From the NCBI RefSeq assembly GCF_004297265.1, contig NZ_SCUT01000024.1, positions 124,001 through 188,000 on the forward strand: a DNA stretch of 64,000 bases, given 5' to 3'. The first letter of the stretch is position 1. Each line of letters opens with the position of its first letter. Shown here in pieces: positions 53,094 to 60,550 of the stretch. The translations under genes were made by a program, and so were the position numbers. Source of the stretch: Reyranella sp. Its GTDB lineage: Bacteria; Pseudomonadota; Alphaproteobacteria; Reyranellales; Reyranellaceae. The notes beneath the pieces were generated by a model, which saw only the letters and a list, made by a program, of their open reading frames with translations, was not told where the DNA came from and searched no databases.

Positions 53094-54095
53094 ATGCCGT
53101 TCGACCTTCCGATGTTCTTCGCCTTCATCATCGCCTTCGCCATCCTGGCCTACGTCGTCATGGACGGGTTCGACCTGGGCATTGGCATCCTGTTTCCGTT
53201 CTTGCCGGTCGGTCGCGAGCGCGACAGCGCCATGAATTCGGTGGCACCCGTCTGGGACGGTAACGAGACATGGCTGGTGATGGGCGGCGGCGGCCTGTTG
53301 GCTGCCTTTCCGCTGGCCTACGGCATGATCCTCTCGGCCCTCTATGCACCCATCATCGCGATGCTTCTGGCACTGGTCTTCCGCGGCGTGGCCTTCGAGT
53401 TCCGTTGGCGCAACCCGCGCCATCGTGGGCTGTGGGACATGGCATTCAGCGGCGGCTCGATCGTGGCCACTCTCGCGCAGGGCATCACCCTGGGGGCGCT
53501 GCTGCAGGGAATCGCGGTCCAGAACCGTGCTTACGCCGGCGGCTGGTTCGATTGGCTGACGCCGTTCAGCCTGCTCGTTGGCGTGAGCCTTCTCTGCGGC
53601 TACGCGCTCCTGGGTTCGACCTGGCTGGTGATGAAGAGCGAGGGCTCCTTGCAGGAGCGTTGCTATCGCCTGGCGTTTCGCCTCGGCGTTGCGACGATCG
53701 TGGCGATGGCGGCGGTGAGTGCAGCGACGCCTTTCCTGCGCGACGCCTATTGGATGCGCTGGTTCGCCTGGCCGCAGGTCCTGTTCACGGCCCAGGTCCC
53801 GCTGCTGGTGGCGATCGTCACCTTCGTTCTGTTCTGGAGCTTGCGCCGCGGGCATCACTACACGCCGTTCCTGATGGCGCTCGCGCTGTTTGGCCTGGGA
53901 CTAGCCGGCCTCGGCATCAGCCTCTATCCCAATGTCGTGCCGCCATCGGTCTCGATCTGGGATGCCGCGGCGCCGCATGACAGCCTGAAGTTCATGCTGC
54001 CCGGTGTCCTGGTGATCGTGCCGATCATCCTGGCCTATACCGGTTTTTCCTACTGGGTGTTCCGCGGCAAGACTGGTCACGAGGGCTATCACTGA
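53094..54095 (+). CDS. cydB: cytochrome bd-type quinol oxidase subunit II
   Basis: A 333-residue, eight-helix subunit II. The N-terminus (AILAYVVMDGFDLGIGILF) and GNETWLVMGGGGLLAAFPLAYG are the standard CydB blocks; GLWDMAFSGGSIVATLAQGI and YTGFSYWVFRGKT are others. ATG 53094 comes two bases after the cydA stop, and the frame ends TGA at 54093-54095. It has no redox centres but holds the complex together. It is followed by a tiny DUF2474 gene whose ATG overlaps its stop by one base. Confidence 0.94.
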   Translation: MPFDLPMFFAFIIAFAILAYVVMDGFDLGIGILFPFLPVGRERDSAMNSVAPVWDGNETWLVMGGGGLLAAFPLAYGMILSALYAPIIAMLLALVFRGVAFEFRWRNPRHRGLWDMAFSGGSIVATLAQGITLGALLQGIAVQNRAYAGGWFDWLTPFSLLVGVSLLCGYALLGSTWLVMKSEGSLQERCYRLAFRLGVATIVAMAAVSAATPFLRDAYWMRWFAWPQVLFTAQVPLLVAIVTFVLFWSLRRGHHYTPFLMALALFGLGLAGLGISLYPNVVPPSVSIWDAAAPHDSLKFMLPGVLVIVPIILAYTGFSYWVFRGKTGHEGYH

Positions 54096-54196
54096 TGCCT
54101 AAAGCACGGCAGTGGCTGTGGTTCGTCGGCCTGTGGGCCGGCGGCGTCGGCGTCACGGCGCTGGTCGGCTACGCGATCAAGCTCTGGCTGAAGTAA
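54095..54196 (+). CDS. DUF2474-type small membrane peptide of the bd oxidase operon
   Basis: A 33-residue peptide, MPKARQWLWFVGLWAGGVGV... with one membrane segment and basic ends. ATG 54095 overlaps the cydB stop by one base (TGATG). Tryptophan-rich single-helix peptides of the DUF2474/CydX kind are known third or fourth subunits of bd oxidases, stabilising the haem site. The translational overlap and position make this a convincing gene despite its size. Confidence 0.75.
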   Translation: MPKARQWLWFVGLWAGGVGVTALVGYAIKLWLK

Positions 54197-54252
54197 CTGC
54201 AAGCAGACATTCCGCTTGACGTTCAATCCGGCGGACGACAGTTTCGAAGAAC

Positions 54253-54366
54253 ATGATCGGGAACCACAACCTTTGTGATCGACGCCGACGTCGCTGCACC
54301 CAAGCGGCGGCTCTTCGGGCTGCGCGTCGATCAGCGTCCGTCGGTGTGGTGACTACGTCACCGTAG
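54253..54366 (+). CDS. possible arginine-rich leader peptide upstream of argC
   Basis: A 37-codon frame, ATG 54253 to TAG 54366, with five consecutive arginine codons at 54280-54294 and two more at 54325-54330. It precedes a hairpin terminator and argC, the arrangement expected for attenuation by charged tRNA-Arg. The ribosome-binding site (GAAGA) is weak, and the same bases also read as VIDADVAAP in another frame, so chance composition in GC-rich DNA is possible. Not a confirmed gene. Confidence 0.3.
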   Translation: MIGNHNLCDRRRRRCTQAAALRAARRSASVGVVTTSP

Positions 54367-54414
54367 ATCCCACCCGTCGGAAGTACTCCGGCCCGCGTTC
54401 CCGAACCCCCGCAG

Positions 54415-54439
54415 CCCCCGGCTCCGGGGGTTTTGTTTT
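54415..54439 (+). terminator. intrinsic terminator upstream of argC
   Basis: CCCCCGG (54415-54421) and CCGGGGG (54424-54430) form a 7-bp stem with a 2-base loop, followed by TTTTGTTTT. It is 25 bp upstream of the argC start on the same strand. A second C5 run (54406-54410) could compete for the G5 strand, making an alternative fold possible. Confidence 0.75.
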
Positions 54440-54463
54440 GCCCAGACCCCAGAGGACACCATC

Positions 54464-55441
54464 ATGAGCATTCGCGTCGGTATTGTCGGCATCAGTGGCT
54501 TTGGCGGCGGCGAGGCGATGCGCCTGGTCGCGAGCCATCCGTCTTTCGAACTGGTCTACGCCGCGGGCGAGGGCAGCGCGGGCAGCCGGCTGGTCGACCG
54601 CTTCCCCGGCTTGCCGGCCAGGCTGGCCGACCTCGTGATCGAGAAGTGGGATCCGGTGACCCTGCCGAAGCTTGACGTGCTGTTTGCCTCCTTGCCCACG
54701 GGCGCCTCGGCGGAGGCGCTGGCGCGCGTTCCGAAGGACGTGAAGATCGTCGATATCGGCGGCGACCACCGCTACGTCGAGGGTTGGGCGTATGGTCTCG
54801 CCGACGTCTGGCCTGCCGAGATCGCCGGGAAGACCCGCGTCGCCAATCCCGGCTGCTTTCCCGCAGCGACGCTGACCGCGCTGGCGCCGCTGCTGGCCGA
54901 CAGGCTGATCGAGCCCGGCAACATCGTGATCGACGCCAAGACCGGTATTTCCGGAGCCGGCCGCGGCGGCGCCGACAGCCGGTTCGGCTATGCCGAGAGC
55001 AATGAGAACCTGGTGCCCTACGGCCTGCTGAAGCACACCCACATGCCGGAGATGGCCAGGACGATCGAGCGGCTGAGCGGCGGCAGCGCCGCCGGGCTGG
55101 TGTTCACGCCGCACCTTGTGCCGATGACCCGCGGCGTGCTTGCCACCATTTACTGCCGCGGCCGCGCCACGACGGACCAGTGCCTGGACGCGGCCCGGCG
55201 TTTCTACGCCGGCCGGGCCTTCGTGCGCGTGACCGACAAGCCGCCGCAGACCAAGTGGGCGACCGGCTCGAACCTCGCCTTCGTCAGCTATGCGGCCGAT
55301 CCGGAGCGCAATCTGGTGATCGCGTTGGGCGTGGTCGACAATCTCGGCAAGGGAGCCGCCGGCCAGGCGGTGCAGAACGCGAACCTGATCTGCGGCCTGC
55401 CGGAAACCGCCGGGCTCGACGGCGCACCTGTTTGGCCGTGA
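54464..55441 (+). CDS. argC: N-acetyl-gamma-glutamyl-phosphate reductase
   Basis: A 325-residue ArgC that reduces N-acetylglutamyl phosphate to the semialdehyde in arginine synthesis, using NADPH. The nucleotide loop is GISGFGGGEAMRL, catalytic Cys131 is in NPGCFPAA and His217 in TPHLVPMTRG. GAGRGGADSRFGYAE is a family block. It belongs to the short class found in many bacteria. Its expression may be controlled by the terminator/leader region upstream. It is followed by the convergent lipoprotein gene two bases beyond its stop. Confidence 0.95.
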   Translation: MSIRVGIVGISGFGGGEAMRLVASHPSFELVYAAGEGSAGSRLVDRFPGLPARLADLVIEKWDPVTLPKLDVLFASLPTGASAEALARVPKDVKIVDIGGDHRYVEGWAYGLADVWPAEIAGKTRVANPGCFPAATLTALAPLLADRLIEPGNIVIDAKTGISGAGRGGADSRFGYAESNENLVPYGLLKHTHMPEMARTIERLSGGSAAGLVFTPHLVPMTRGVLATIYCRGRATTDQCLDAARRFYAGRAFVRVTDKPPQTKWATGSNLAFVSYAADPERNLVIALGVVDNLGKGAAGQAVQNANLICGLPETAGLDGAPVWP

Positions 55442-55443
55442 CC

Positions 55444-55794
55444 TTAAGTCGTGCGGCGCTGCGGTTGGCAGTTGGAGGCGAGCGGCGCCCCGCCGCTCAG
55501 CGCCTTGAGCGTGCCTGCATTGCCCGGGCCGGACCATTCGGTCGAGGAATCGGCGTAGCGGAAGCCCTGGCCGCCGCCCTGATATTCCATGCGCCATGTC
55601 CGGTCGCCCAGTGTCACCGAGGCGCGGTTCTTGGCGTAGACCACCGACACTTCCTTCCGACCTTCACAGAGATAGGCAATGCCTGTCGGCGTCGCCTCGT
55701 CGGGCGCGGGGCGTGGAATGTTGCTCGTCACCACTTGTTCCTGGGGCCCGCATCCACTCAACAGAGCCAAAGCAACAATCGACAGGCGCTTCAT
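55444..55794 (-). CDS. MliC-type lipoprotein (lysozyme inhibitor-like)
   Basis: A 116-residue lipoprotein. The lipobox LLSGC places the lipidated cysteine at Cys15, and the mature part contains the MliC-like domain: IAYLCEGRKEVSVVYAKNRASV, an internal YQGGGQGFRYAD loop and the ending ALASNC with a second Cys. MliC proteins inhibit c-type lysozymes at the outer membrane. ATG 55794 starts the signal peptide; the frame is open slightly further upstream. Divergent from the hydrolase operon. Confidence 0.72.
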   Translation of the reverse strand: MKRLSIVALALLSGCGPQEQVVTSNIPRPAPDEATPTGIAYLCEGRKEVSVVYAKNRASVTLGDRTWRMEYQGGGQGFRYADSSTEWSGPGNAGTLKALSGGAPLASNCQPQRRTT

Positions 55795-55843
55795 GGTGCG
55801 CTTTCCTCCTGGGGCGAACATAGCAAATCGCTTAGGAGACGGA

Positions 55844-56638
55844 ATGGCCCTGTTCAAGCTGCGTGACGGCGCCGAACTCTACTACGAGGTCCATGGCAGC
55901 GGCCCCGCGCTGTTTCTGGTCGCCGGCCTCGGCGGCGATGGCCGATGGTGGGGCGACAACGTGTCCGAGCTCGCAAAGAATTTCACCGTCGTCGTGCACG
56001 ATCATCGCGGCACCGCGCGCAGCAGCCTTTCGAGGATCGACTACAGCGTCGAACAGATGGCCGACGATGCACTGCAGCTCATCGAGGGGCTGGGCTACGA
56101 CAAGGTCCATTGGTGCGGCCACTCGACCGGCGGCGCGATGGGGCAGGTCCTGGCGATCGAGCATCCCGCACGCATCGACCGGCTTGTGCTGAGCGCCACC
56201 TGGGCCAAGACCGACGCCTTCTTCCGGCGGCTGTTCGAGGTGCGTTCGCTGATGCTGCGCGAGCTGGGACCGGCGGCCTATCTGAAGTCGAGTGCGCTGG
56301 CGTTGAATTCGCCGGCCTGGGTACGCGACCACGATGCCGACCTCGTGGCCGCCGAAGCGAAGGCCCTCGATGCCATTCCCGTTCCCGAGATCGTCCTGTC
56401 GCGCATCGCCGCCATCGTGGCGCACGACCGGCGCGCGCAGCTGCAGAAGGTGGCGGCGCGTACCCTGGCCGTCTGTGCCCGCGACGATACGGTGACGCCG
56501 CTCTATTTCACCGAAGAGCTGGTGCGCCTGATCCCGGGGGCACGCGCCTATGTGCTGCCGGACGGTGGCCATGCATATCCGAACGTGCACGGCGCGGAGT
56601 TTCGTCGTGTAATGACCGCCTTCCTTTTGGAGTCCTGA
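55844..56638 (+). CDS. alpha/beta hydrolase
   Basis: A 264-residue alpha/beta hydrolase with catalytic Ser94 in GHSTGG, Asp214 or Asp215 in CARDDTVTP and His243 in GGHAYPN. AGLGGDGRWW near residue 28 is the oxyanion loop. It resembles RutD/epoxide hydrolase-type enzymes, though the specific reaction is unclear. TTAGGAGACGGA precedes ATG 55844. It heads a four-gene operon with an M20 amidohydrolase, a membrane protein and a chromene-isomerase-like protein, all closely spaced. Confidence 0.83.
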   Translation: MALFKLRDGAELYYEVHGSGPALFLVAGLGGDGRWWGDNVSELAKNFTVVVHDHRGTARSSLSRIDYSVEQMADDALQLIEGLGYDKVHWCGHSTGGAMGQVLAIEHPARIDRLVLSATWAKTDAFFRRLFEVRSLMLRELGPAAYLKSSALALNSPAWVRDHDADLVAAEAKALDAIPVPEIVLSRIAAIVAHDRRAQLQKVAARTLAVCARDDTVTPLYFTEELVRLIPGARAYVLPDGGHAYPNVHGAEFRRVMTAFLLES

Positions 56639-56643
56639 CCGCC

Positions 56644-57819
56644 ATGAAGATCGAACCGCTGATCGCCGCCGCCGCCGCCGAGCTGACCGCCCTCCGGCGC
56701 GACATCCACGCGCATCCGGAACTGGGCTTCGAGGAGGAGCGCACCAGCACCATCGTCGCCCAGAAGCTGAAGGAGTGGGGCTGCGAGGTCACGACGGGTA
56801 TCGGCAAGACTGGTGTCGTCGGCACCATCCGCGTCGGCAACAATCCGCGTGCCATCGGCCTGCGGGCTGACATGGATGCGCTGCCGATGGACGAGCTCAA
56901 CACTTTCGATCACCGCAGCACGCACAAGGGCCGCATGCATGCCTGCGGCCACGACGGCCATACCGCGATGCTGCTGGGCGCCGCCAAGTATCTCGCCGCG
57001 ACCCGCAACTTCGACGGTACGGTGCATCTCATCTTCCAGCCGGCCGAAGAGGGGCGCGGCGGCGCCGAGGCAATGGTCAAGGACGGGCTGTTCCAGAAGT
57101 TCCCCTGCGAGATCATCTTCGGCATGCACAACAGGCCGAAGCTCGACGTCGGCAAGTTCGCCATCCGCTCGGGCCCGCAGATGGCAGGCGGCGGCCTGTT
57201 CGACATCCACATCACCGGCAAGGGCGCGCATGGCGCGCGGCCCGAGACCGGCATCGATCCGGTCATCATTGCGACGCAGATCATCTCGGCGCTGCAGAGC
57301 GTGGTTTCGCGCAACGTGGCACCGCTCGATTCGGCGGTGATCTCGGTCACGCAGATGCATTCGGGCGACGCCTACAACGTGATCCCGCAGGAGGCCGTGC
57401 TGCGCGGCACGATCCGCGCCTTCCGGAAGGAGACGATGGCGCTCATCAAGGAGCGCATCGAGACGATCTCCAGCGGCATCGCCGCGAGCCTGGGCGGCAG
57501 CGCTAAGGCCGACGTGCGCATCGCCTTCCCGCCGCTGGTGAACGACAAGGACGCGGTGAAGTTCATCGCCGACGTGGCGGCCGAGATCGTGGGCCCGGAG
57601 AACATGAACCGCGAGGGCCCGTTCGTGATGGCCTCCGAGGATTTCTCGTACATGCTGGAGCAGGTCCCGGGCGCCTTCATCAACATCGGCAACGGCGGTG
57701 GCGAGGGTGGCTGCGAGGTTCACAATCCCAGCTACGACTTCAACGACGAGGCGCTCACCCTGGGCTCGACCCTGTGGGCGCGCGTGGTCGAGAAGCGGCT
57801 GGCGAAGGACGCACGGTGA
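56644..57819 (+). CDS. M20-family amidohydrolase (hippurate hydrolase type)
   Basis: A 391-residue dimetal amidohydrolase. Metal sites are Cys101/His103 with Asp104 in ACGHDGHTAML and Glu135/Glu136 in QPAEEGRGG; GKGAHGARPETGIDP marks the dimerisation domain, and the late His is in CEVHNPSYDF. Such enzymes (hippurate hydrolase, indole-acetyl-amino acid hydrolase, N-acyl aminoacylase) cleave N-acyl amino acids. The ATG lies 5 bp after the hydrolase stop; its own stop overlaps the next gene. A shared pathway for an amide or N-acyl compound is a reasonable guess. Confidence 0.87.
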   Translation: MKIEPLIAAAAAELTALRRDIHAHPELGFEEERTSTIVAQKLKEWGCEVTTGIGKTGVVGTIRVGNNPRAIGLRADMDALPMDELNTFDHRSTHKGRMHACGHDGHTAMLLGAAKYLAATRNFDGTVHLIFQPAEEGRGGAEAMVKDGLFQKFPCEIIFGMHNRPKLDVGKFAIRSGPQMAGGGLFDIHITGKGAHGARPETGIDPVIIATQIISALQSVVSRNVAPLDSAVISVTQMHSGDAYNVIPQEAVLRGTIRAFRKETMALIKERIETISSGIAASLGGSAKADVRIAFPPLVNDKDAVKFIADVAAEIVGPENMNREGPFVMASEDFSYMLEQVPGAFINIGNGGGEGGCEVHNPSYDFNDEALTLGSTLWARVVEKRLAKDAR

Positions 57820-58349
57820 GCACCGCCGGCGACGGCGCCGGCCGGCACTGGCTGGTGCGGGAGCTGCCCTATGTGGCGATGCTGGCCCTGGCGGTCGGGG
57901 GCATCATCCTGACCGGCTTTCGGGGGCCCACCACCTACGCCTACTGGATGGTCCTGGCGCCGATCTACGGCCTTGCCTGCGTGATGTCGGGATGGCGGGA
58001 GGTCGACAAGACGGCCGATCACCTGCGGCTCATCGTGACGCAGGCGCTGCACTGGCTCGCCTTCCTGGCGGCAATGTGGCTGATGTTCCTGCCCGAGGTG
58101 CGCGGCGTGGTGAACGACAATGCGACCAGCCTCGCGCTCCTGATCCTGCTGGCGCTCGGCACCTTCGTGGCGGGCGTCCACGCGCGGGTGTGGCGCATCT
58201 GCCTGGTCGGCCTGTTCCTCGCTTTGTCGGTGCCGGCCGTGGCGTGGATCCAGGATTCGGCCATGCTGCTGCTGGTCGGCACGTTGATGGTCGTCGCGGT
58301 CGGCGGCGTGTTCTGGTGGCTGTGGAGGCGCGAGAGGAGCGCGCCGTGA
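57816..58349 (+). CDS. small polytopic membrane protein, unknown
   Basis: A 177-residue integral membrane protein with about five hydrophobic segments (18-34, 42-56, 72-92, 100-118, 122-165). It begins GTG 57816 overlapping the M20 stop (GTGA) and ends overlapping the next gene (GTGA), so its translation is coupled to both. No domain is recognised. It may be a small exporter or a membrane anchor for the operon; this cannot be decided from sequence. Confidence 0.7.
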   Translation: MSTAGDGAGRHWLVRELPYVAMLALAVGGIILTGFRGPTTYAYWMVLAPIYGLACVMSGWREVDKTADHLRLIVTQALHWLAFLAAMWLMFLPEVRGVVNDNATSLALLILLALGTFVAGVHARVWRICLVGLFLALSVPAVAWIQDSAMLLLVGTLMVVAVGGVFWWLWRRERSAP

Positions 58350-58954
58350 CTGATCGCGCGAAAGTCATCCTCTGGAGCGACTATGTGAGTCCTTACGCCT
58401 TCGTGGCGAAGGCGTGGGCCTACGAACTCGAGGCCGACTACGAGATCGACCTCGACTGGCGGCCGTACACGCTCGACATCGCCTCGTTCCAGGGCTCGGT
58501 GGAGCAGCGCGATCCGCATCATTGGCGGCGTGTGCGCTATGCCTACATGGATGCCCGCCGTTTCGCCAACAAGCAGGGCCTGACCCTGATGGGACCGAAG
58601 AAGATCTACTATGCGCGGGCGATCAACGCTGGAATGCTCTACGCCCAGCAGCACGGCGTCTTCCGAGCCTACAACGATCTCGCGTTCGACCGTTTCTGGC
58701 GCCGCGATCTCGACCCCGAAAACGTCGCGGCCGTGAGTGCTGTCCTCGAACAGGCCGGCGCGCCTCCGGGCTTTGCTGGCTTCCTCGAAGGCGAGGGCGG
58801 GGCCCGGCACGATGCCCTCCGCAGCGAAGCCGAAGCGTCGGGCATTTTCGGTGTCCCGAGCTTCGTCCTCGACGGCGAGATTTTCTGGGGCGGCGATCGA
58901 GTCTTCCTTCTGCGGGAGAGACTCGACGAAAAAGGCGTGCCGCGCCGGCGCTAA
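58346..58954 (+). CDS. DsbA-fold 2-hydroxychromene-2-carboxylate isomerase-like protein
   Basis: A 202-residue thioredoxin/GST-fold protein. WSDYVSPYAFVAKAW replaces the CxxC with SPY (Ser instead of Cys), typical of the glutathione-dependent HCCA isomerases and DSBA-like oxidoreductases of the kappa GST type; the C-terminal GIFGVPSFVLDGEIFWGGDRV is the other signature. Reported functions are cis-trans isomerisation in naphthalene degradation, but paralogues are common. GTG 58346 overlaps the previous stop. The last four bases overlap the end of the convergent hpf-like gene. Confidence 0.82.
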   Translation: MTDRAKVILWSDYVSPYAFVAKAWAYELEADYEIDLDWRPYTLDIASFQGSVEQRDPHHWRRVRYAYMDARRFANKQGLTLMGPKKIYYARAINAGMLYAQQHGVFRAYNDLAFDRFWRRDLDPENVAAVSAVLEQAGAPPGFAGFLEGEGGARHDALRSEAEASGIFGVPSFVLDGEIFWGGDRVFLLRERLDEKGVPRRR

Positions 58955-59334
58955 CCTTCCGCGCGATCCAGCGTGCGCTCGACGCGCTCGTGCAGGTTCT
59001 TCACCTCGCCCCGCTGCTTGCGCGCTCGTTCCTTGATCTGGCGCTTGGCGCGCCGGAACGCATCGTTCACCGCGAAGGTCGGATCGGCAAACCGCTCGTC
59101 GTCGTGCGACATATGATCGATGTTCACGTCGATATTGCCCGGCAGCGCGATGTGGATGTTGACGCTGTAGAGATTGCTTGTGCGGTGATGGCGGTCAGGC
59201 ACCTGCACGATCACCTGGCAGGAAGTCAGCCGGCCATGCAGCTTCTCGAGCGTCTCGACATGGTCGTTGATCAGGGAGTTCAGCGCTTCGCTGGCTGTCC
59301 CACCCTGGTAGCTGATCCGCAAAGCAGTTTCCAT
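58951..59334 (-). CDS. ribosome hibernation-promoting factor (HPF/RaiA-like)
   Basis: A 127-residue protein of the S30AE family (short type), likely binding in the ribosomal decoding centre in stationary phase. It shows GGTASEALNSLINDHVETLEKLHGRLTSCQVIV, YSVNIHIALPG and an HMSHDDE segment, with a basic C-terminus KRQIKERARK. The length matches short HPF (about 95-130). It is transcribed towards the isomerase gene, overlapping by four bases. The 5' region (59335-59657) holds its promoter. Confidence 0.8.
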   Translation of the reverse strand: METALRISYQGGTASEALNSLINDHVETLEKLHGRLTSCQVIVQVPDRHHRTSNLYSVNIHIALPGNIDVNIDHMSHDDERFADPTFAVNDAFRRAKRQIKERARKQRGEVKNLHERVERTLDRAEG

Positions 59335-59657
59335 TACAGCCTCCGCTTCTGTTCGCTTCCCCGCAGAAAACGTAGCACGTCGGGAAGGGGTTGCGCTTCT
59401 GTGGAGGGCGTCCCGGCCACCCTCATTTCATGACATAGGTCGCCGGTGCCGCGTGCCATAGGGGCGCGGCGAAAAAATCCGATGGCGGGTCAGGCCCCGG
59501 TGGCGATCGATAATTATGGAACGTTGCGCGATCGTCGGCGGCCGGGAATTAGCCCAGGGGCACGCCGTGCGCGAAACTGTTCCCCGCCCGTTCGCCATGA
59601 CCAGAGAGGCGAGGGCTATGAAAGGCCCAAGGCAGGCCGGCAGGCTAAGGCGTTCGG
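59335..59657. other. gene-free stretch upstream of hpf-like and DUF6356 genes
   Basis: A 323-bp region between the divergent start of the hpf-like gene (minus strand, to the left) and the end of the DUF6356 gene. Frames present are short, arginine-rich and lack ribosome-binding sites, and none has homology I recognise. It should contain the promoter of the hpf-like gene. I see no tRNA or clear terminator here. Confidence 0.5.
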
Positions 59658-59906
59658 CTAGTCGCCCGCCGCGACGACCGTAGCGTCGTCCTTTGCAGGA
59701 CGCACCACGCGATGGCTCACCATGCGGTGATGAAGTGCGCGGATCGTATCGCTTCCGCGGGTCAGGCATACCCATGGAAGGATACCGTGCACGAAACAGG
59801 CGAGCGAGCCAACCAGCATCCTGGCGCCGAAGCCGAAGGCCATGCCCATGTGCTGGAGGTAGGTCTCGTTGACCGAGGCGGGGTGGTCGGTGAAGCGGCG
59901 GAACAT
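59658..59906 (-). CDS. DUF6356 membrane protein
   Basis: An 82-residue protein of the DUF6356 family: FTDHPASVNETYLQHMGMAFGFGARMLVGSLACFVH, a long hydrophobic segment, then PWVCLTRGSDTIRALHHRM. This conserved alphaproteobacterial/cyanobacterial family has no known function. A TACAAT -10 box lies six bases before ATG 59906, so the mRNA might be leaderless; there is no ribosome-binding site. Divergent from the Lrp gene. Confidence 0.82.
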   Translation of the reverse strand: MFRRFTDHPASVNETYLQHMGMAFGFGARMLVGSLACFVHGILPWVCLTRGSDTIRALHHRMVSHRVVRPAKDDATVVAAGD

Positions 59907-59912
59907 GAGTAA

Positions 59913-59918
59913 ATTGTA
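59913..59918 (-). promoter_or_regulatory. candidate -10 box giving a leaderless DUF6356 transcript
   Basis: TACAAT on the minus strand ends six bases before the DUF6356 ATG and no Shine-Dalgarno is seen, so transcription would begin at or next to the ATG. The -35 (AAGCCG, 17 bp away) is poor, making this tentative. Confidence 0.3.
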
Positions 59919-59996
59919 CCGGCCATCGCGGGAAACGGCTTGCTACCTTCCCTGTGGCGCGCCCAAACTTGAGAACGCAATTCCTCGGGGAAGCCC

Positions 59997-60476
59997 ATGG
60001 CCGGAAAATTCACACTGGATTCCTTCGACAAGAAGATTCTGGATTGCCTACAGGACAATGCCGACATGCCGCTGGCCGAGGTTGCAAAGCGCGTCGGCCT
60101 GTCGACGACGCCATGCTGGCGGCGCATCAACCGGCTGCAGGAGGAGGGCATCGTGCGCTCGCGCGTGGCGCTGCTCGACCGCAAGGCCGTCAACGCCCAC
60201 GTCACCGTCTTCGTGGCGGTGCGCACGGCGCAGCACAATGCCCAGTGGCTGACCCGCTTCGCCAAGGCCGTGGCCTCCTTTCCCGAGGTCATGGACTGCT
60301 ATCGCATGAGTGGTGAAATCGATTACCTGATCCGTCTCGCCCTGCCTGACATCGAGGCCTACGACGCCTTCTACAAGCGCCTGATCGCAAAGATCGAACT
60401 GTCCGACGTCACCTCGATGTTCGCGATGGAGGAGATCAAGTCCACCACGCGGTTGCCGTTGAACTACCTGCCCTAG
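59997..60476 (+). CDS. Lrp/AsnC-family transcriptional regulator
   Basis: A 159-residue Lrp/AsnC regulator. The helix-turn-helix spans about 22-50 (MPLAEVAKRVGLSTTPCWRRIN), followed by the linker and the RAM ligand-binding domain with VMDCYRMSGEIDYLIRL (Asp-type ligand loop). ATG 59997 begins MAGKFTLDSFDKKIL. It precedes a phosphoglycerate-dehydrogenase-like gene by 74 bp and may regulate it or amino-acid genes elsewhere. It probably senses an amino acid. Confidence 0.9.
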   Translation: MAGKFTLDSFDKKILDCLQDNADMPLAEVAKRVGLSTTPCWRRINRLQEEGIVRSRVALLDRKAVNAHVTVFVAVRTAQHNAQWLTRFAKAVASFPEVMDCYRMSGEIDYLIRLALPDIEAYDAFYKRLIAKIELSDVTSMFAMEEIKSTTRLPLNYLP

Positions 60477-60550
60477 CGGCTGGCTCTGGCCTCCCGCGCC
60501 GGTGAGCCTTAGGATCGCGCCCGTTTGCACAGCATGATCCAGGGGAAACG

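Noticed and set aside
59428-59661. Short frames on both strands in the gene-free region near 59.5 kb
   Set aside because: They are arginine-rich, lack ribosome-binding sites and show no recognisable homology; I treat the region as non-coding.
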